This document shows, one piece after another, positions 6,891 to 14,239 of a stretch of 17,383 nucleotides of DNA (its first letter is position 1; each line of letters starts with the position of its first letter). Under the pieces are notes generated by a model. That model saw only the letters and a list, made by a program, of their open reading frames with translations. It did no database searches and had not been told where the DNA came from. Made by a program: the position numbers and the translations under genes. Source of the DNA: Candidatus Limimorpha equi (GTDB taxonomy: Bacteria; Bacteroidota; Bacteroidia; Bacteroidales; F082). The DNA lies in assembly GCA_018065885.1 (NCBI GenBank), contig JAGHSL010000235.1, positions 1 through 17,383 of the forward strand, given 5' to 3'.

Positions 6891-8228
6891 TTACCACTCC
6901 GCTTCCATCATGTATCGTTTCAGTAGGAAAGCGCAGAAATAAGGGAATGTGTAAATGTCATTTTCGTGTCCGATATTCCCGTAACAAAGCTTTATTCCGG
7001 CTGTAATGTCTGGATAATGTGGGCTTTGAATCATTGTGCGCAGCGATTTGGAACGTCCGTTTGTGGCTTTGACTTCCACCGGAACTAACGTTTTCATTGT
7101 CCTGACGAAGAAATCTTCTTCCAAAGTGGAATCTTCTTTCTTATAATAATACAGCTCGTATCCGCTTTTTACCAAGGCTTCTGCGACGATGTTTTCGTAT
7201 AAGGCACCTTTGTAAACTCCGAAATTGTTGTTGATTTTCAGGTCGGCTTGAGCTTCGTCGTCAAGTGAGGCCATCAACAGACCTGTGTCACGGAAGTAGA
7301 TTTTATACTTAGATGGGTCATAATTCCCCTTCAAGGGCAGTTCGGGGAAATCCATGCAGTAGCAAATGTTGATGATGCCGGCATCGTTAAGCCAATCAAC
7401 ACAACCCCAATAATCCTTGAAACGTGCTCCGGAGGCCACTTTTGAGATTTGGAATTTCTTGTTTTCTTTTGAAAGTTGAACAGGTATATGCTTGAAAACG
7501 TTCAGAATGCGCGTTTGTTCCAGTCCGTCGGCATATTTCCTGACATCTTCCTGATAGTCGAGAATGAGTTGCCGTTGCATGTTGAGTGTTTTCTCGAAAG
7601 TGCCTTTTTCTATGTAATGTGCCACGATTTTCGGCATCCCGCCTAAAACGCAATAGTCTTTAAACAAATCGCCGAAAACTTTCATTTCCAAGTCGCTGAA
7701 AGGTTTCAGGTTTTGCATGTGTTCAAGCATTTCGTCAATGGTTTCCTGACTATATCCTTTTGCCCACAAGAACTCCTCGAAATCGAGAGAGTGCATGTTG
7801 TAATCGGTTTTGTATCCGACACTTACGCTTTCGATCCTTTTGTAATTGATGCCGAGTAGTGAGCCGCTGCAAATGACATCGAAACGGCCATCTTCCTTGA
7901 AAAATTTCAGCGATGTGGCTATTTCGGGATATTCTTGAATTTCATCGAAAATGATTAAGGTCTGATTCTCAATGAATTTCATCTTCGTGTCGATGTATGA
8001 AATGTTCTTGACGATGGTTTGTGCGGAATAACCGTCTTTCGTTATGGTTCGGAAAATCTCATCGGTGACAAAGTTGATATATACGACGTTTTTGTAGTTC
8101 TCCTTTGCGAAATTCAGTATGGATGCGGTCTTCCCAATTTGTCTTGCCCCTTTCACGATCAATGGGAATTTTTCATCGCTTATTTTCCAATTTTTCAGAT
8201 AATCGTCTATTTTTCTTCTCAAATACAT
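6891..8228 (-). CDS. AAA_14/DUF4143 ATPase with PD-(D/E)XK-like C-terminus
   Basis: A 445-residue member of the AAA_14 plus DUF4143 family, full length for the group, cellular role unknown. Walker A is KGARQIGKT at residues 26-34 (K33), Walker B is LIIFDEIQEYP at 91-101 and the sensor motif is SGSLLG at 121-126. The DUF4143 part has LYENIVAEALVKSGYELYYY at about 343-362, then LEED with D372 and VPVEVKA with E385 and K387, a PD-(D/E)XK nuclease-like site. It ends convergently 6 bp past the terminator stem of the tdh operon. The start at 8228 follows a -7 box by 45 bp, and a four-copy 33-bp-period array lies just upstream of that. It most resembles the ATPase at 14322, but the arrays of the two have unrelated words. 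Confidence 0.9.
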   Translation of the reverse strand: MYLRRKIDDYLKNWKISDEKFPLIVKGARQIGKTASILNFAKENYKNVVYINFVTDEIFRTITKDGYSAQTIVKNISYIDTKMKFIENQTLIIFDEIQEYPEIATSLKFFKEDGRFDVICSGSLLGINYKRIESVSVGYKTDYNMHSLDFEEFLWAKGYSQETIDEMLEHMQNLKPFSDLEMKVFGDLFKDYCVLGGMPKIVAHYIEKGTFEKTLNMQRQLILDYQEDVRKYADGLEQTRILNVFKHIPVQLSKENKKFQISKVASGARFKDYWGCVDWLNDAGIINICYCMDFPELPLKGNYDPSKYKIYFRDTGLLMASLDDEAQADLKINNNFGVYKGALYENIVAEALVKSGYELYYYKKEDSTLEEDFFVRTMKTLVPVEVKATNGRSKSLRTMIQSPHYPDITAGIKLCYGNIGHENDIYTFPYFCAFLLKRYMMEAEW

Positions 8229-8272
8229 GATATTCTGATTTGTATGTTTTTATATGAATGTTTTTTGCGCTG

Positions 8273-8280
8273 CAAATATA
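8273..8280 (-). promoter_or_regulatory. -7 promoter box for the 8228 ATPase gene
   Basis: The minus strand reads TATATTTG, matching TAnnTTTG. The first copy of the tandem array starts 6 bp upstream, so the -33 region lies inside the array. Here the repeats flank the promoter from upstream, unlike the two other AAA_14 genes, where they lie downstream of it. Confidence 0.6.
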
Positions 8281-8286
8281 TGCTTT

Positions 8287-8407
8287 TTTACAAAAAGATG
8301 AGGGAATTATTGTGTGTATTTTACAAAAAGATGAGTGAATTGTTGCGTGTGTTTTACAAAAAGATGAGTGAATTAAGGGCTGTTTTATACAAAAAGATGA
8401 GGGAGTT
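8287..8407. repeat. Four-copy tandem array, 33-bp period, upstream of the 8228 ATPase gene
   Basis: 22-nt cores at 8287-8308, 8320-8341, 8353-8374 and 8386-8407, exactly 33 bp apart. The plus-strand core contains TTACAAAAAGATGAGTGAAT with T/G variation at one position; the last copy has two further changes. The 11-nt spacers are less conserved, the third being largely different. Because 33 is a multiple of three, open frames run through the array and would read an 11-residue repeat, but these are not plausible genes. The remaining 137 bp to the next gene contain an inverted repeat and nothing else. Confidence 0.92.
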
Positions 8408-8422
8408 GCCACTGAAATTTAG

Positions 8423-8515
8423 AAGCTGTTTCGATTTCATTGAGAACTTCTATATGCCAAAAACTATGGCAAATCGAGTGAAAGGAGATGCACTGAAAGT
8501 AAATCAAAACAGCTT
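8423..8515. repeat. Inverted repeat with nested stem between the array and apbE
   Basis: AAGCTGTTTCGATTT at 8423-8437 pairs with 8501-8515 at 14 of 15 positions across 63 bp. A smaller stem, TGCCA/TGGCA, lies within it at 8455-8471, and TCGATTT at 8431-8437 can instead pair with 8471-8477. It starts 30 bp beyond the apbE stop codon, so it may form the 3' end of the apbE transcript, or mark the edge of the ATPase cassette. Confidence 0.55.
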
Positions 8516-8544
8516 TTAATAATCCTTAATTCATTGCTTTTGTG

Positions 8545-9540
8545 CTATTCCATAATCAGATTTCGGAAACCCTCTGTGGCAAAGATTTCCAATTCGCCTT
8601 GGCTGTTGCTGCTGATATAGTAGGCCTCCACGCCATCTAAACTTTCAATTATTGGAAGCGATTTTTCCAATCCCATCACCATGCAGATGCTGGCCAAGGC
8701 ATCCGCCCAAACGGAGTTTTCGGCGATGACAGTGACGCTCAATACGTTATGCTCGACTGGATAACCTGTTTTGGGATCGATGCAGTGGGAATAGCGTTTG
8801 CCGCTGCGTTCAACGTATTTGCGTGTGCTGCCCGATGTCACTAAGCCTTTGTCGCGCAAATAGATGCGTTCCTGAACGGTGCGTTCCGAATCCCAGTTGG
8901 CGGCGGGTTTTTCTATGCCGACAATCCAAGATGAGCCATCGGGTTTACAACCGCGTGCCATGATTTCGCCGCCTGTATCAACCAAAAAGCTGCCAATGCC
9001 TTTTGAGGAAAGAAACTCGGCAATCATATCGGATGTGTAGCCTTGTGCTATGGCGTTGAAATCCAATGTGATATTTGGGTTTTCCTTGACAAGGTTTCCG
9101 TTTTCGATGTGAACAGCCTTGTAATTTACAAGTTGTTTCAAGCTGTCAACCAATTGAGGTGTAATGCTGTCGCCGTTTTTGTAACTGAATCCCCAAGCGG
9201 CCACCAAGGGGGAAACGGTGGCATCGAAACAGCCATCGGAAAGGGCAGAGGCCTGTTGCGCAATGTTGAAGTTGTCGATGAAGATTTGGTTTAGTTTCAC
9301 AGGCTCGTTTCGATTGACTTTGGAAATGATGGAACTGTCGTTCCAAAGCGAAACGGATTGGTCAACTATATTGAAGATGGAGTCGATTTCGGTTTGAAAA
9401 TTACGGTTCAGACTGTCGTAATAGGTTATGGCATAATATGAACCTTGCGCCAAGCCTTGCAGTACGATTTTCTGTGGCTTATGTGTCTGGCAGGAAACAA
9501 GCAGTAGACTGGCTATGAATGTGTAGATGAGCTTCTTCAT
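8545..9540 (-). CDS. apbE: FAD:protein FMN transferase lipoprotein (ApbE family)
   Basis: A 331-residue ApbE-type flavin transferase, which uses FAD to attach FMN to a threonine of membrane redox subunits such as NqrB/NqrC or RnfG/RnfD on the outer face of the inner membrane. Residues 1-17 are a lipoprotein signal with lipobox LVSC (C17). Family motifs: LDFNAIAQGYTSDMIA at about 154-169; FLVDTGGEI; the SGSTRKYVERSGKRYSHCIDPKTGYPV stretch, in which HCIDPKTG is the conserved FAD/metal segment; and WADALASICMVMG, the DAL motif near the C-terminus. No target protein is encoded in the window. No -7 box is evident before it, and a 193-bp repeat-filled gap separates it from the DUF5686 gene upstream, so it may be read from that gene's promoter. 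Confidence 0.92.
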   Translation of the reverse strand: MKKLIYTFIASLLLVSCQTHKPQKIVLQGLAQGSYYAITYYDSLNRNFQTEIDSIFNIVDQSVSLWNDSSIISKVNRNEPVKLNQIFIDNFNIAQQASALSDGCFDATVSPLVAAWGFSYKNGDSITPQLVDSLKQLVNYKAVHIENGNLVKENPNITLDFNAIAQGYTSDMIAEFLSSKGIGSFLVDTGGEIMARGCKPDGSSWIVGIEKPAANWDSERTVQERIYLRDKGLVTSGSTRKYVERSGKRYSHCIDPKTGYPVEHNVLSVTVIAENSVWADALASICMVMGLEKSLPIIESLDGVEAYYISSNSQGELEIFATEGFRNLIME

Positions 9541-9555
9541 GTTGTTATTGGTTTT

Positions 9556-9618
9556 CAGTTACCAGTTATCAGTTTTCGGTTTTCAGTTATCAGTTTTCTG
9601 CTTTCAGTTTTCCGTTTT
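9556..9618. repeat. Heptamer tandem repeat, CAGTTNN type (9 units)
   Basis: Nine consecutive, perfectly phased 7-bp units: cagttac, cagttat, cagtttt, cggtttt, cagttat, cagtttt, ctgcttt, cagtttt, ccgtttt. The first pair of bases and the TT are kept while the last two positions vary. It begins 16 bp upstream of the apbE start. Just beyond it (9622-9639) is the word gctgagtttgtcgaagca, which resembles a sequence dispersed in many bacterial genomes. Confidence 0.85.
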
Positions 9619-9683
9619 GGCTTGCTGAGTTTGTCGAAGCATTAGTGTTTGGTTGTCTGTTTTTAAAAGAGTTCAAAATTTTT

Positions 9684-9734
9684 CCACCTTTCCACCTTTT
9701 CCCTTTCCACTTTAACACTTTCCACTTCAAAACT
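9684..9734. repeat. Degenerate heptamer/octamer repeat, CCACTTT type
   Basis: Units such as ccacctt, ccacctt, ccacttt, aacactt, tccactt occur at 7-8 bp spacing and run up to the stop codon of the DUF5686 gene. It is less regular than the 9556-9618 array and uses a different word. Confidence 0.6.
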
Positions 9735-12181
9735 TATAAACTGAAAATGACGCTCCATTTCAAGGCGAAATTGTTCCATGTCTTGTCGAAGGAGTAAGGG
9801 CCGTAGCGGTAGAAAATGCCGGCGCCGAGTTTCATCAATGGCATGGCCAGCAGGCCTTCGATGACGATGCCGCTTTCGAAATAACCTTTGTCCATGGTCT
9901 TGAAACTGTAGTCTTCCAGATTGTTGCGTTTCATGTCGCCCCAGCCAATGTTGGTGATGAGCGTCAGTTCGGGCTGACACCAAGGTGTATCGGGTTGCCA
10001 CAGCATTCCGCTGAAATTGTGGCTCAGATACAATGCTGCGAATCTGTCGCAGAAAAATTCGTCGGGACGCATGGCGCAGAAACTTCCTGGCGCATAAAGT
10101 CCTGAAGAGGAATAGGTTGCCAATATATCGAAAGTCTCTTCGACAGGTGCTCCGTTTGTGACGAAACCGCTTTGGAAAAGAATGGTTGAAACACCGTAAT
10201 AGTGTGTGTAGAAATGCTTTTCGACTTGCAGCTTGAATCTGTCGTATTCATATTGGCAGCCAAAAAGACCGTTGAAAGCGTGCTGGTAAGAGAACCAGAC
10301 AATAGGGTAGGTCGTGCCCAAGGTTTGCAGTCCTTGCGGCGTGCTGATGAATTTTTCCTTGTAAGCGTAACGCAAGCGCAGTTCGGCTGTCGTGAAAGTG
10401 CCTTTCGGGTGCGTGTCGACCGGCTCCTTAAGGTAGCGGTTTTCGATATATTCCTTTTCGGCAAATTCAAATTTCAGGAAGCCTTTGAAGTAGCGTCCGA
10501 AACGTGAGGACAATTCGATGTTGAATCCGTCCTTGCGACCGTAAATGTTCTGGAAATAAGCATATTTGTAATCGTTTTGCGAAAGGACCATGCTTTTTTC
10601 ATGCAGATTGAATTCGCCTATGGCATCGGAGCAATGAAAACCTGATAAAGTCAGTTTTGCCTGTTTGCGTGGATTAAGGTTGAAATCTATGCCGCCCTTT
10701 AGGTCGAAAAGTTTACGGCTTGCCCAGTAGCCGCAGTAGGCGTTCAAGCCGACAATTCTCGAAAAACGGTTGTTTGTCGAAAGGCCAATACCGAAGCAAA
10801 GGCCACGGTACATCGACATTTGAATCAATCTGTTCAAGTCGAGGTTGACTTTGCCGATGGGCATTTCGCTTTCGCTGGCGATTTGTGTGGAAGCCCAAAG
10901 CATACGGTCAAGCAGATTGTTGTCGCGGGTAAGCGAATCCATGAAGGCGTAGGTGGCTTGGGTGCGCTCGTTTAACGAGTCGATGCGGTGCGAAATCCAA
11001 TAGTCATCGTTGCGGAAATTTGCATCAGGGTCGACGTTGATGGCAAGTTCCGAAAACATTTTTTTGTCTAATTCTGGATTGATGCTTATGTCGGTCAGAT
11101 AGCTTTTGCCAATGGCGGCCATAGGAAGGAATCCGTTCTCGAAAGGAATGCCGATGGTTGGGAAAACGATATTGGTATTGAGCTGTTTAGGGAACCACTG
11201 TCCTTCAACTTTGTCGTACAGTTGCTGTATGTTGACCGTGAACATGCCTCCTTTTTCGTCAGGCGAAGCCTTCACGCTTTGCACGGCCCAACCGTCGGAA
11301 TTAATGGTGAAAGCTCCTATTAATCCTTTGAAATTGCTGTCTTTGTAGGGATGGAAACTGACGGTGAAAAGCGAATCGCCGTCTCCGATAGGCGTAACCG
11401 ATTCGATGTTGAAAAAGTAGTGTTTTTTGCTGCCTTGACTGAGCGGATTGACATATCTAGTCCCGACGATGTTCACTTCGTCGTCATAAAAGCTGATGCT
11501 TTGCATGGAACTGACGAGATAAACGAAAGTCGGGTCTTTCATGCCCGAAACCTTGGTGCCAGTCACGTTTTGCAGTTTTTTGTCGGGAGCCATGAAAAAC
11601 ATGTCCGACGAGGTTTCCATCACCATGAGGTCGTTGCGGTCGAGAATATTGGTGAATTCCCTAATGTCATTATTGGCTAAAATGTTGTCGTTGCGCTGCT
11701 TACCCAATGCCGAACTGTCAATTGTGAAAACCATTTTGTCGTACATCGAATAGGAATAGGAATGCAAGTTGTCAGGATTGTTTTCCTTGCGGTGTGCCAT
11801 CACGCTGTCGATGATGCGGTGGGCGGGATTTTCTCCGGCATCAATGGTGATTTCAGTCAGCTCAAAACTAATCGGTGTTAATGCAACATTCAGTTTTTCA
11901 CTGCCTTGTGCAACTGAAGTTTGGTAAGATTTGTAGCCGATATAAGAAAACTTAATGTTAGAAATCGGTTCTTTGCAGCTTATTTCGTATTTTCCGTCGA
12001 TGTCGCTCATGCCACCTGCAATGCCGCCGTTGACAACCACGTTTACAAAAGCCAAAGGCTGACGGTTCTGCTCATCGGTAATCTTCCCCTTGATGTGATA
12101 ATCCTGTGCCAGACAGCATTCGGCGATGACCGCCATCAACAGCATCAGGACGTATTTTATTGCAGGTATTCGATTTGTCAT
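9734..12181 (-). CDS. DUF5686 outer-membrane protein with carboxypeptidase-regulatory-like N-terminal domain
   Basis: An 815-residue protein of the Bacteroidota family usually named 'DUF5686 and carboxypeptidase regulatory-like domain-containing protein', whose function is not established. Residues 1-25 are a signal peptide ending LAQ before DYHI. Residues about 28-110 form the beta-sandwich carboxypeptidase-regulatory domain (IKGKITDEQNRQPLAFVNVVV, SDIDGKYEI, IKFSYIGYK), as found at the start of SusC/TonB-dependent receptors, but no plug domain follows. The remaining 700 residues alternate aromatic strands and turns and finish with NFALKWSVIFSL, consistent with an outer-membrane beta-barrel. 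Length matches the family (about 800-850). No clear -7 box was found in the region before the start; a short hairpin (12231-12243) and heptamer repeats separate it from the divIC-like gene. Confidence 0.85.
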   Translation of the reverse strand: MTNRIPAIKYVLMLLMAVIAECCLAQDYHIKGKITDEQNRQPLAFVNVVVNGGIAGGMSDIDGKYEISCKEPISNIKFSYIGYKSYQTSVAQGSEKLNVALTPISFELTEITIDAGENPAHRIIDSVMAHRKENNPDNLHSYSYSMYDKMVFTIDSSALGKQRNDNILANNDIREFTNILDRNDLMVMETSSDMFFMAPDKKLQNVTGTKVSGMKDPTFVYLVSSMQSISFYDDEVNIVGTRYVNPLSQGSKKHYFFNIESVTPIGDGDSLFTVSFHPYKDSNFKGLIGAFTINSDGWAVQSVKASPDEKGGMFTVNIQQLYDKVEGQWFPKQLNTNIVFPTIGIPFENGFLPMAAIGKSYLTDISINPELDKKMFSELAINVDPDANFRNDDYWISHRIDSLNERTQATYAFMDSLTRDNNLLDRMLWASTQIASESEMPIGKVNLDLNRLIQMSMYRGLCFGIGLSTNNRFSRIVGLNAYCGYWASRKLFDLKGGIDFNLNPRKQAKLTLSGFHCSDAIGEFNLHEKSMVLSQNDYKYAYFQNIYGRKDGFNIELSSRFGRYFKGFLKFEFAEKEYIENRYLKEPVDTHPKGTFTTAELRLRYAYKEKFISTPQGLQTLGTTYPIVWFSYQHAFNGLFGCQYEYDRFKLQVEKHFYTHYYGVSTILFQSGFVTNGAPVEETFDILATYSSSGLYAPGSFCAMRPDEFFCDRFAALYLSHNFSGMLWQPDTPWCQPELTLITNIGWGDMKRNNLEDYSFKTMDKGYFESGIVIEGLLAMPLMKLGAGIFYRYGPYSFDKTWNNFALKWSVIFSL

Positions 12182-12271
12182 TCCAAAGGTGTCATTTACA
12201 GGCTCATTTAGCCATTAATTGTGTTAAGCTGCCCTTTCAGGGCCTAATTTCTTTCTTTCCTTCTTCCTCCT

Positions 12272-12342
12272 CACTTCTCACTCCTAACTCCTAACTTTTT
12301 CACTTCTCACTTTTCACTTTTCACTTTCCACTTCTCACTCCT
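12272..12342. repeat. Heptamer tandem repeat, CACTTNT type (10 units)
   Basis: Ten units (cacttct, cactcct, aactcct, aacttttt, cacttct, cactttt, cactttt, cactttc, cacttct, cactcct), all 7 bp except one of 8 bp. It ends 2 bp before the stop codon of the divIC-like gene, so it begins immediately 3' of that gene. The preceding 12182-12271 region is CT-rich and holds a small GCCCT/AGGGC hairpin. Confidence 0.85.
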
Positions 12343-12344
12343 AA

Positions 12345-12644
12345 TCATTCTTCCTTAGTCTCAATCAAATACACCACTTCGTTGTCGCGTTTCATCATGT
12401 AGTTTTCGCGGGCGGTTTTTTCCATGACGATTGAATCGTGCTGCAAGTCGTCGAGCAGTTTTTCGCTGTTGGAGATTTCCTGCTTGTAGTATTCGATTTG
12501 CTCTTTCTGGTCTTTCAGGGTTTGGTGCAGCTTAATTTGCTCAAACACATTGAATTGGTCGACAAAAAAGATGATGACCAAAAAAGCGATGGTGACGTAA
12601 ACGTAACGGTTGTTGATTTTTTTGAGTATATCTTTAAAAGCCAT
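12345..12644 (-). CDS. FtsB/DivIC-like septum formation initiator
   Basis: A 99-residue single-pass membrane protein of the septum formation initiator (FtsB/DivIC) family, a bitopic component of the divisome that pairs with FtsL and FtsQ/DivIB. Residues 1-13 are cytoplasmic and basic, about 14-29 form the membrane helix (YVYVTIAFLVIIFFVD), and about 35-70 form a periplasmic coiled coil (IKLHQTLKDQKEQIEYYKQEI). The segment ARENYMMKRDNEVVYLIE at 78-95 matches the family's conserved C-terminal end. The frame is open further upstream to an ATG at 12719, but a -7 box at 12673-12680 lies inside that extension, so the transcript would start after it; the start at 12644 is therefore chosen. The gene is divergent from the aminopeptidase gene. 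Confidence 0.85.
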   Translation of the reverse strand: MAFKDILKKINNRYVYVTIAFLVIIFFVDQFNVFEQIKLHQTLKDQKEQIEYYKQEISNSEKLLDDLQHDSIVMEKTARENYMMKRDNEVVYLIETKEE

Positions 12645-12672
12645 AGTATATGTTTTTAATCGTTTTTCGCTG

Positions 12673-12680
12673 CAAAAGTA
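12673..12680 (-). promoter_or_regulatory. -7 promoter box for the divIC-like gene
   Basis: The minus strand reads TACTTTTG, fitting TAnnTTTG, 28 bp before the start at 12644. It rules out the longer reading frame beginning at 12719. Confidence 0.65.
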
Positions 12681-12779
12681 ATGATAAAAGCGGAAAAGAA
12701 TAAAGTGCATCATAAACAAATTTATACGAACCTCTGTTTCCTATTTCTTTTTTCCAGCTTCCGATTTTCCTTTCCTGCT

Positions 12780-12809
12780 TTGCCAATTGAAACGGAATGT
12801 TTAATTTTG
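12780..12809 (+). promoter_or_regulatory. Full Bacteroidota promoter for the aminopeptidase gene (TTG-N19-TAATTTTG)
   Basis: TTG at 12780-12782 and TAATTTTG at 12802-12809 are separated by 19 bp, the spacing of the Bacteroides -33/-7 consensus. It is the best promoter in the window. Transcription would start near 12815, after the upstream in-frame ATG at 12797, which decides the start of the downstream gene. Confidence 0.8.
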
Positions 12810-12832
12810 CCAGCAATACAAATCTGACAATT

Positions 12833-14122
12833 ATGAAAACAAACATTCCGAATAGCCTTTTCATTCGCAATAGGGCGAACCTCATGGCGTGTCTGCCTGA
12901 AAAATCAGTGGCCGTTTTTACAGCTAACGAACCAATGCCGCGCAATGGCGACCAGTTTTATCCGTTCCGCCAGCAGTCTGATTTCTTTTATCTTACGGGA
13001 ATCGATGCGGAAAACGCCTTTTTGATTTTGTCGCCCAACAATCCGACGGAGCAATATCGCGAAGTGCTTTTCATTGAGTCTTACGACGAGGTGAAAGCCA
13101 CTTGGCAAGGCGAGATGATGGATAACAAGCAAGCCAAGGAAATCTCTGGCATTGAAACCGTTAAGTCGAGCGATGAGTTTTATGCCGTGCTGAACGACAT
13201 CGCCTTGACCGGTTGCGACACCATTTTCATGAACACTTACGAATATCCAAAATATGAGTGCAACGTTGAGACCATTCAGAAGCGTTTTGTAAAGAAAATC
13301 AAAGAGTTGTATCCGTTGCATCAGTTTGGAAGGACTGCCCCGATTCTCAACGAATTGCGCATGATTAAGTCGAAAGAGGAATTCGACATCACGCAAGATG
13401 CCTGCAACATCACGGCAAAGGCTTTCCGCAGATGCTTGGAAACCGTGAAACCGAACCGTTACGAATACCAGATTCAGGCCGAAATAGAATACATTTTCAA
13501 ATTGAACAATGCCTCGGGACACGCTTACGCGCCAATCGTGGCGGGTGGCAAAAACGGCTGCTGCCTACATTATTCGAAGAATGATGACATTCTGAACGAT
13601 GGCGATTTGCTGCTTTTCGACATCGGCTGCGAATACAAAAACTATTCTTCCGACCTCAGCCGCACCATTCCTGTCAACGGCAAGTTCACGGAACGGCAGA
13701 AGGAATGTTACAGTGCCGTGCTGCGCGTGATGAAGGAAATCACCAAATTATATAAGGTGGGTGGCACCATCAACGAAATCAACCAGACGACTTACCGCCT
13801 GATGGAACAGGAAATGATTAAACTGGGACTTTTCACCGCTGAAGATGTCGCGAAACAAGACCCCGACCATCCGCTTTACCGCAAATATCTGATGCACGGC
13901 ATGTCGCATCACATCGGCTTGGATGTCCACGATAGTGTTGACAAATACAAGCCTTTCCAGCCCGGCATGATTCTAACTTGCGAGCCTGGCATCTATATTC
14001 GCGAGGAAGGCATCGGCATCCGCATTGAAAACGACTTGCTCATCACCGAAGGCGAACCCGTCAACTTGTTCGAAGGCTTACCGATTGAAATTGAGGAGAT
14101 TGAGGCGGCAATGGAAAATTGA
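12833..14122 (+). CDS. pepP: Xaa-Pro aminopeptidase (M24B, PepP-like)
   Basis: A 429-residue cytoplasmic metallopeptidase that removes N-terminal residues preceding proline. Residues 1-165 form the creatinase N-terminal domain (LMACLPEKSVAVFTANEP, DFFYLTGID), and about 175-425 the pita-bread catalytic domain. The dinuclear metal ligands are all visible: D263 (LLFDIG), D274 (SSDLSRT), H359 (HGMSHHIGLDVHD), E384 (TCEPGIYI) and E399 (IRIENDLLI). H366 in VHD is the conserved catalytic histidine. The frame also has an ATG at 12797, but that lies upstream of the expected transcription start and adds a poor N-terminus, so 12833 is preferred. Length matches E. coli PepP (about 440). The gene stands alone, and no clear terminator follows. 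Confidence 0.92.
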   Translation: MKTNIPNSLFIRNRANLMACLPEKSVAVFTANEPMPRNGDQFYPFRQQSDFFYLTGIDAENAFLILSPNNPTEQYREVLFIESYDEVKATWQGEMMDNKQAKEISGIETVKSSDEFYAVLNDIALTGCDTIFMNTYEYPKYECNVETIQKRFVKKIKELYPLHQFGRTAPILNELRMIKSKEEFDITQDACNITAKAFRRCLETVKPNRYEYQIQAEIEYIFKLNNASGHAYAPIVAGGKNGCCLHYSKNDDILNDGDLLLFDIGCEYKNYSSDLSRTIPVNGKFTERQKECYSAVLRVMKEITKLYKVGGTINEINQTTYRLMEQEMIKLGLFTAEDVAKQDPDHPLYRKYLMHGMSHHIGLDVHDSVDKYKPFQPGMILTCEPGIYIREEGIGIRIENDLLITEGEPVNLFEGLPIEIEEIEAAMEN

Positions 14123-14221
14123 GGCGGATTGAAAAACCGCTGTTTGAGGCTTTCGGATTACAGATCTGAAAGGACTGAGGTAAAAAATGACAAATGCCCT
14201 GTCGAAAACTGAAAGAATTTG

Positions 14222-14229
14222 TATTTTTG
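14222..14229 (+). promoter_or_regulatory. -7 promoter box for the 14322 ATPase gene
   Basis: TATTTTTG matches TAnnTTTG. The first copy of the tandem array starts 10 bp later, near the expected transcription start, so the array fills the leader, as at the 4329 ATPase. In the gap 14123-14221 after pepP, only weak short stems are visible. Confidence 0.6.
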
Positions 14230-14239
14230 CGCCATAAAT

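Noticed and set aside
8287..8407. Short CRISPR-like array
   Set aside because: Spacers are 11 nt and partly similar to each other, and the other arrays have spacers of 7 and about 20 nt. No cas genes are present. True CRISPR spacers are about 25-40 nt and unique.
8173..8412. Minus-strand 79-residue frame through the array
   Set aside because: It is out of frame with the ATPase gene, overlaps its start, and has low-complexity content produced by the repeat.
8019..8519. Plus-strand open frame giving an 11-residue peptide repeat (FYKKM.ELL)
   Set aside because: The frame is open only because the DNA repeat is 33 bp, a multiple of three. Its first half is antisense to the ATPase gene, and the equivalent array at 4344 has a 32-bp period, so coding does not explain the arrays.
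12231..12243. GCCCT-TTC-AGGGC hairpin as a terminator
   Set aside because: The stem is only 5 bp with a 3-nt loop and has no adjacent T-run in the direction of the divIC-like gene. It may be chance.
12645..12719. N-terminal extension of the divIC-like protein to the ATG at 12719
   Set aside because: A -7 promoter box lies inside the extension (12673-12680), and the shorter protein begins as expected for the family.
12797..12832. Earlier in-frame start of the aminopeptidase
   Set aside because: The ATG at 12797 lies within the promoter and upstream of the expected transcription start.
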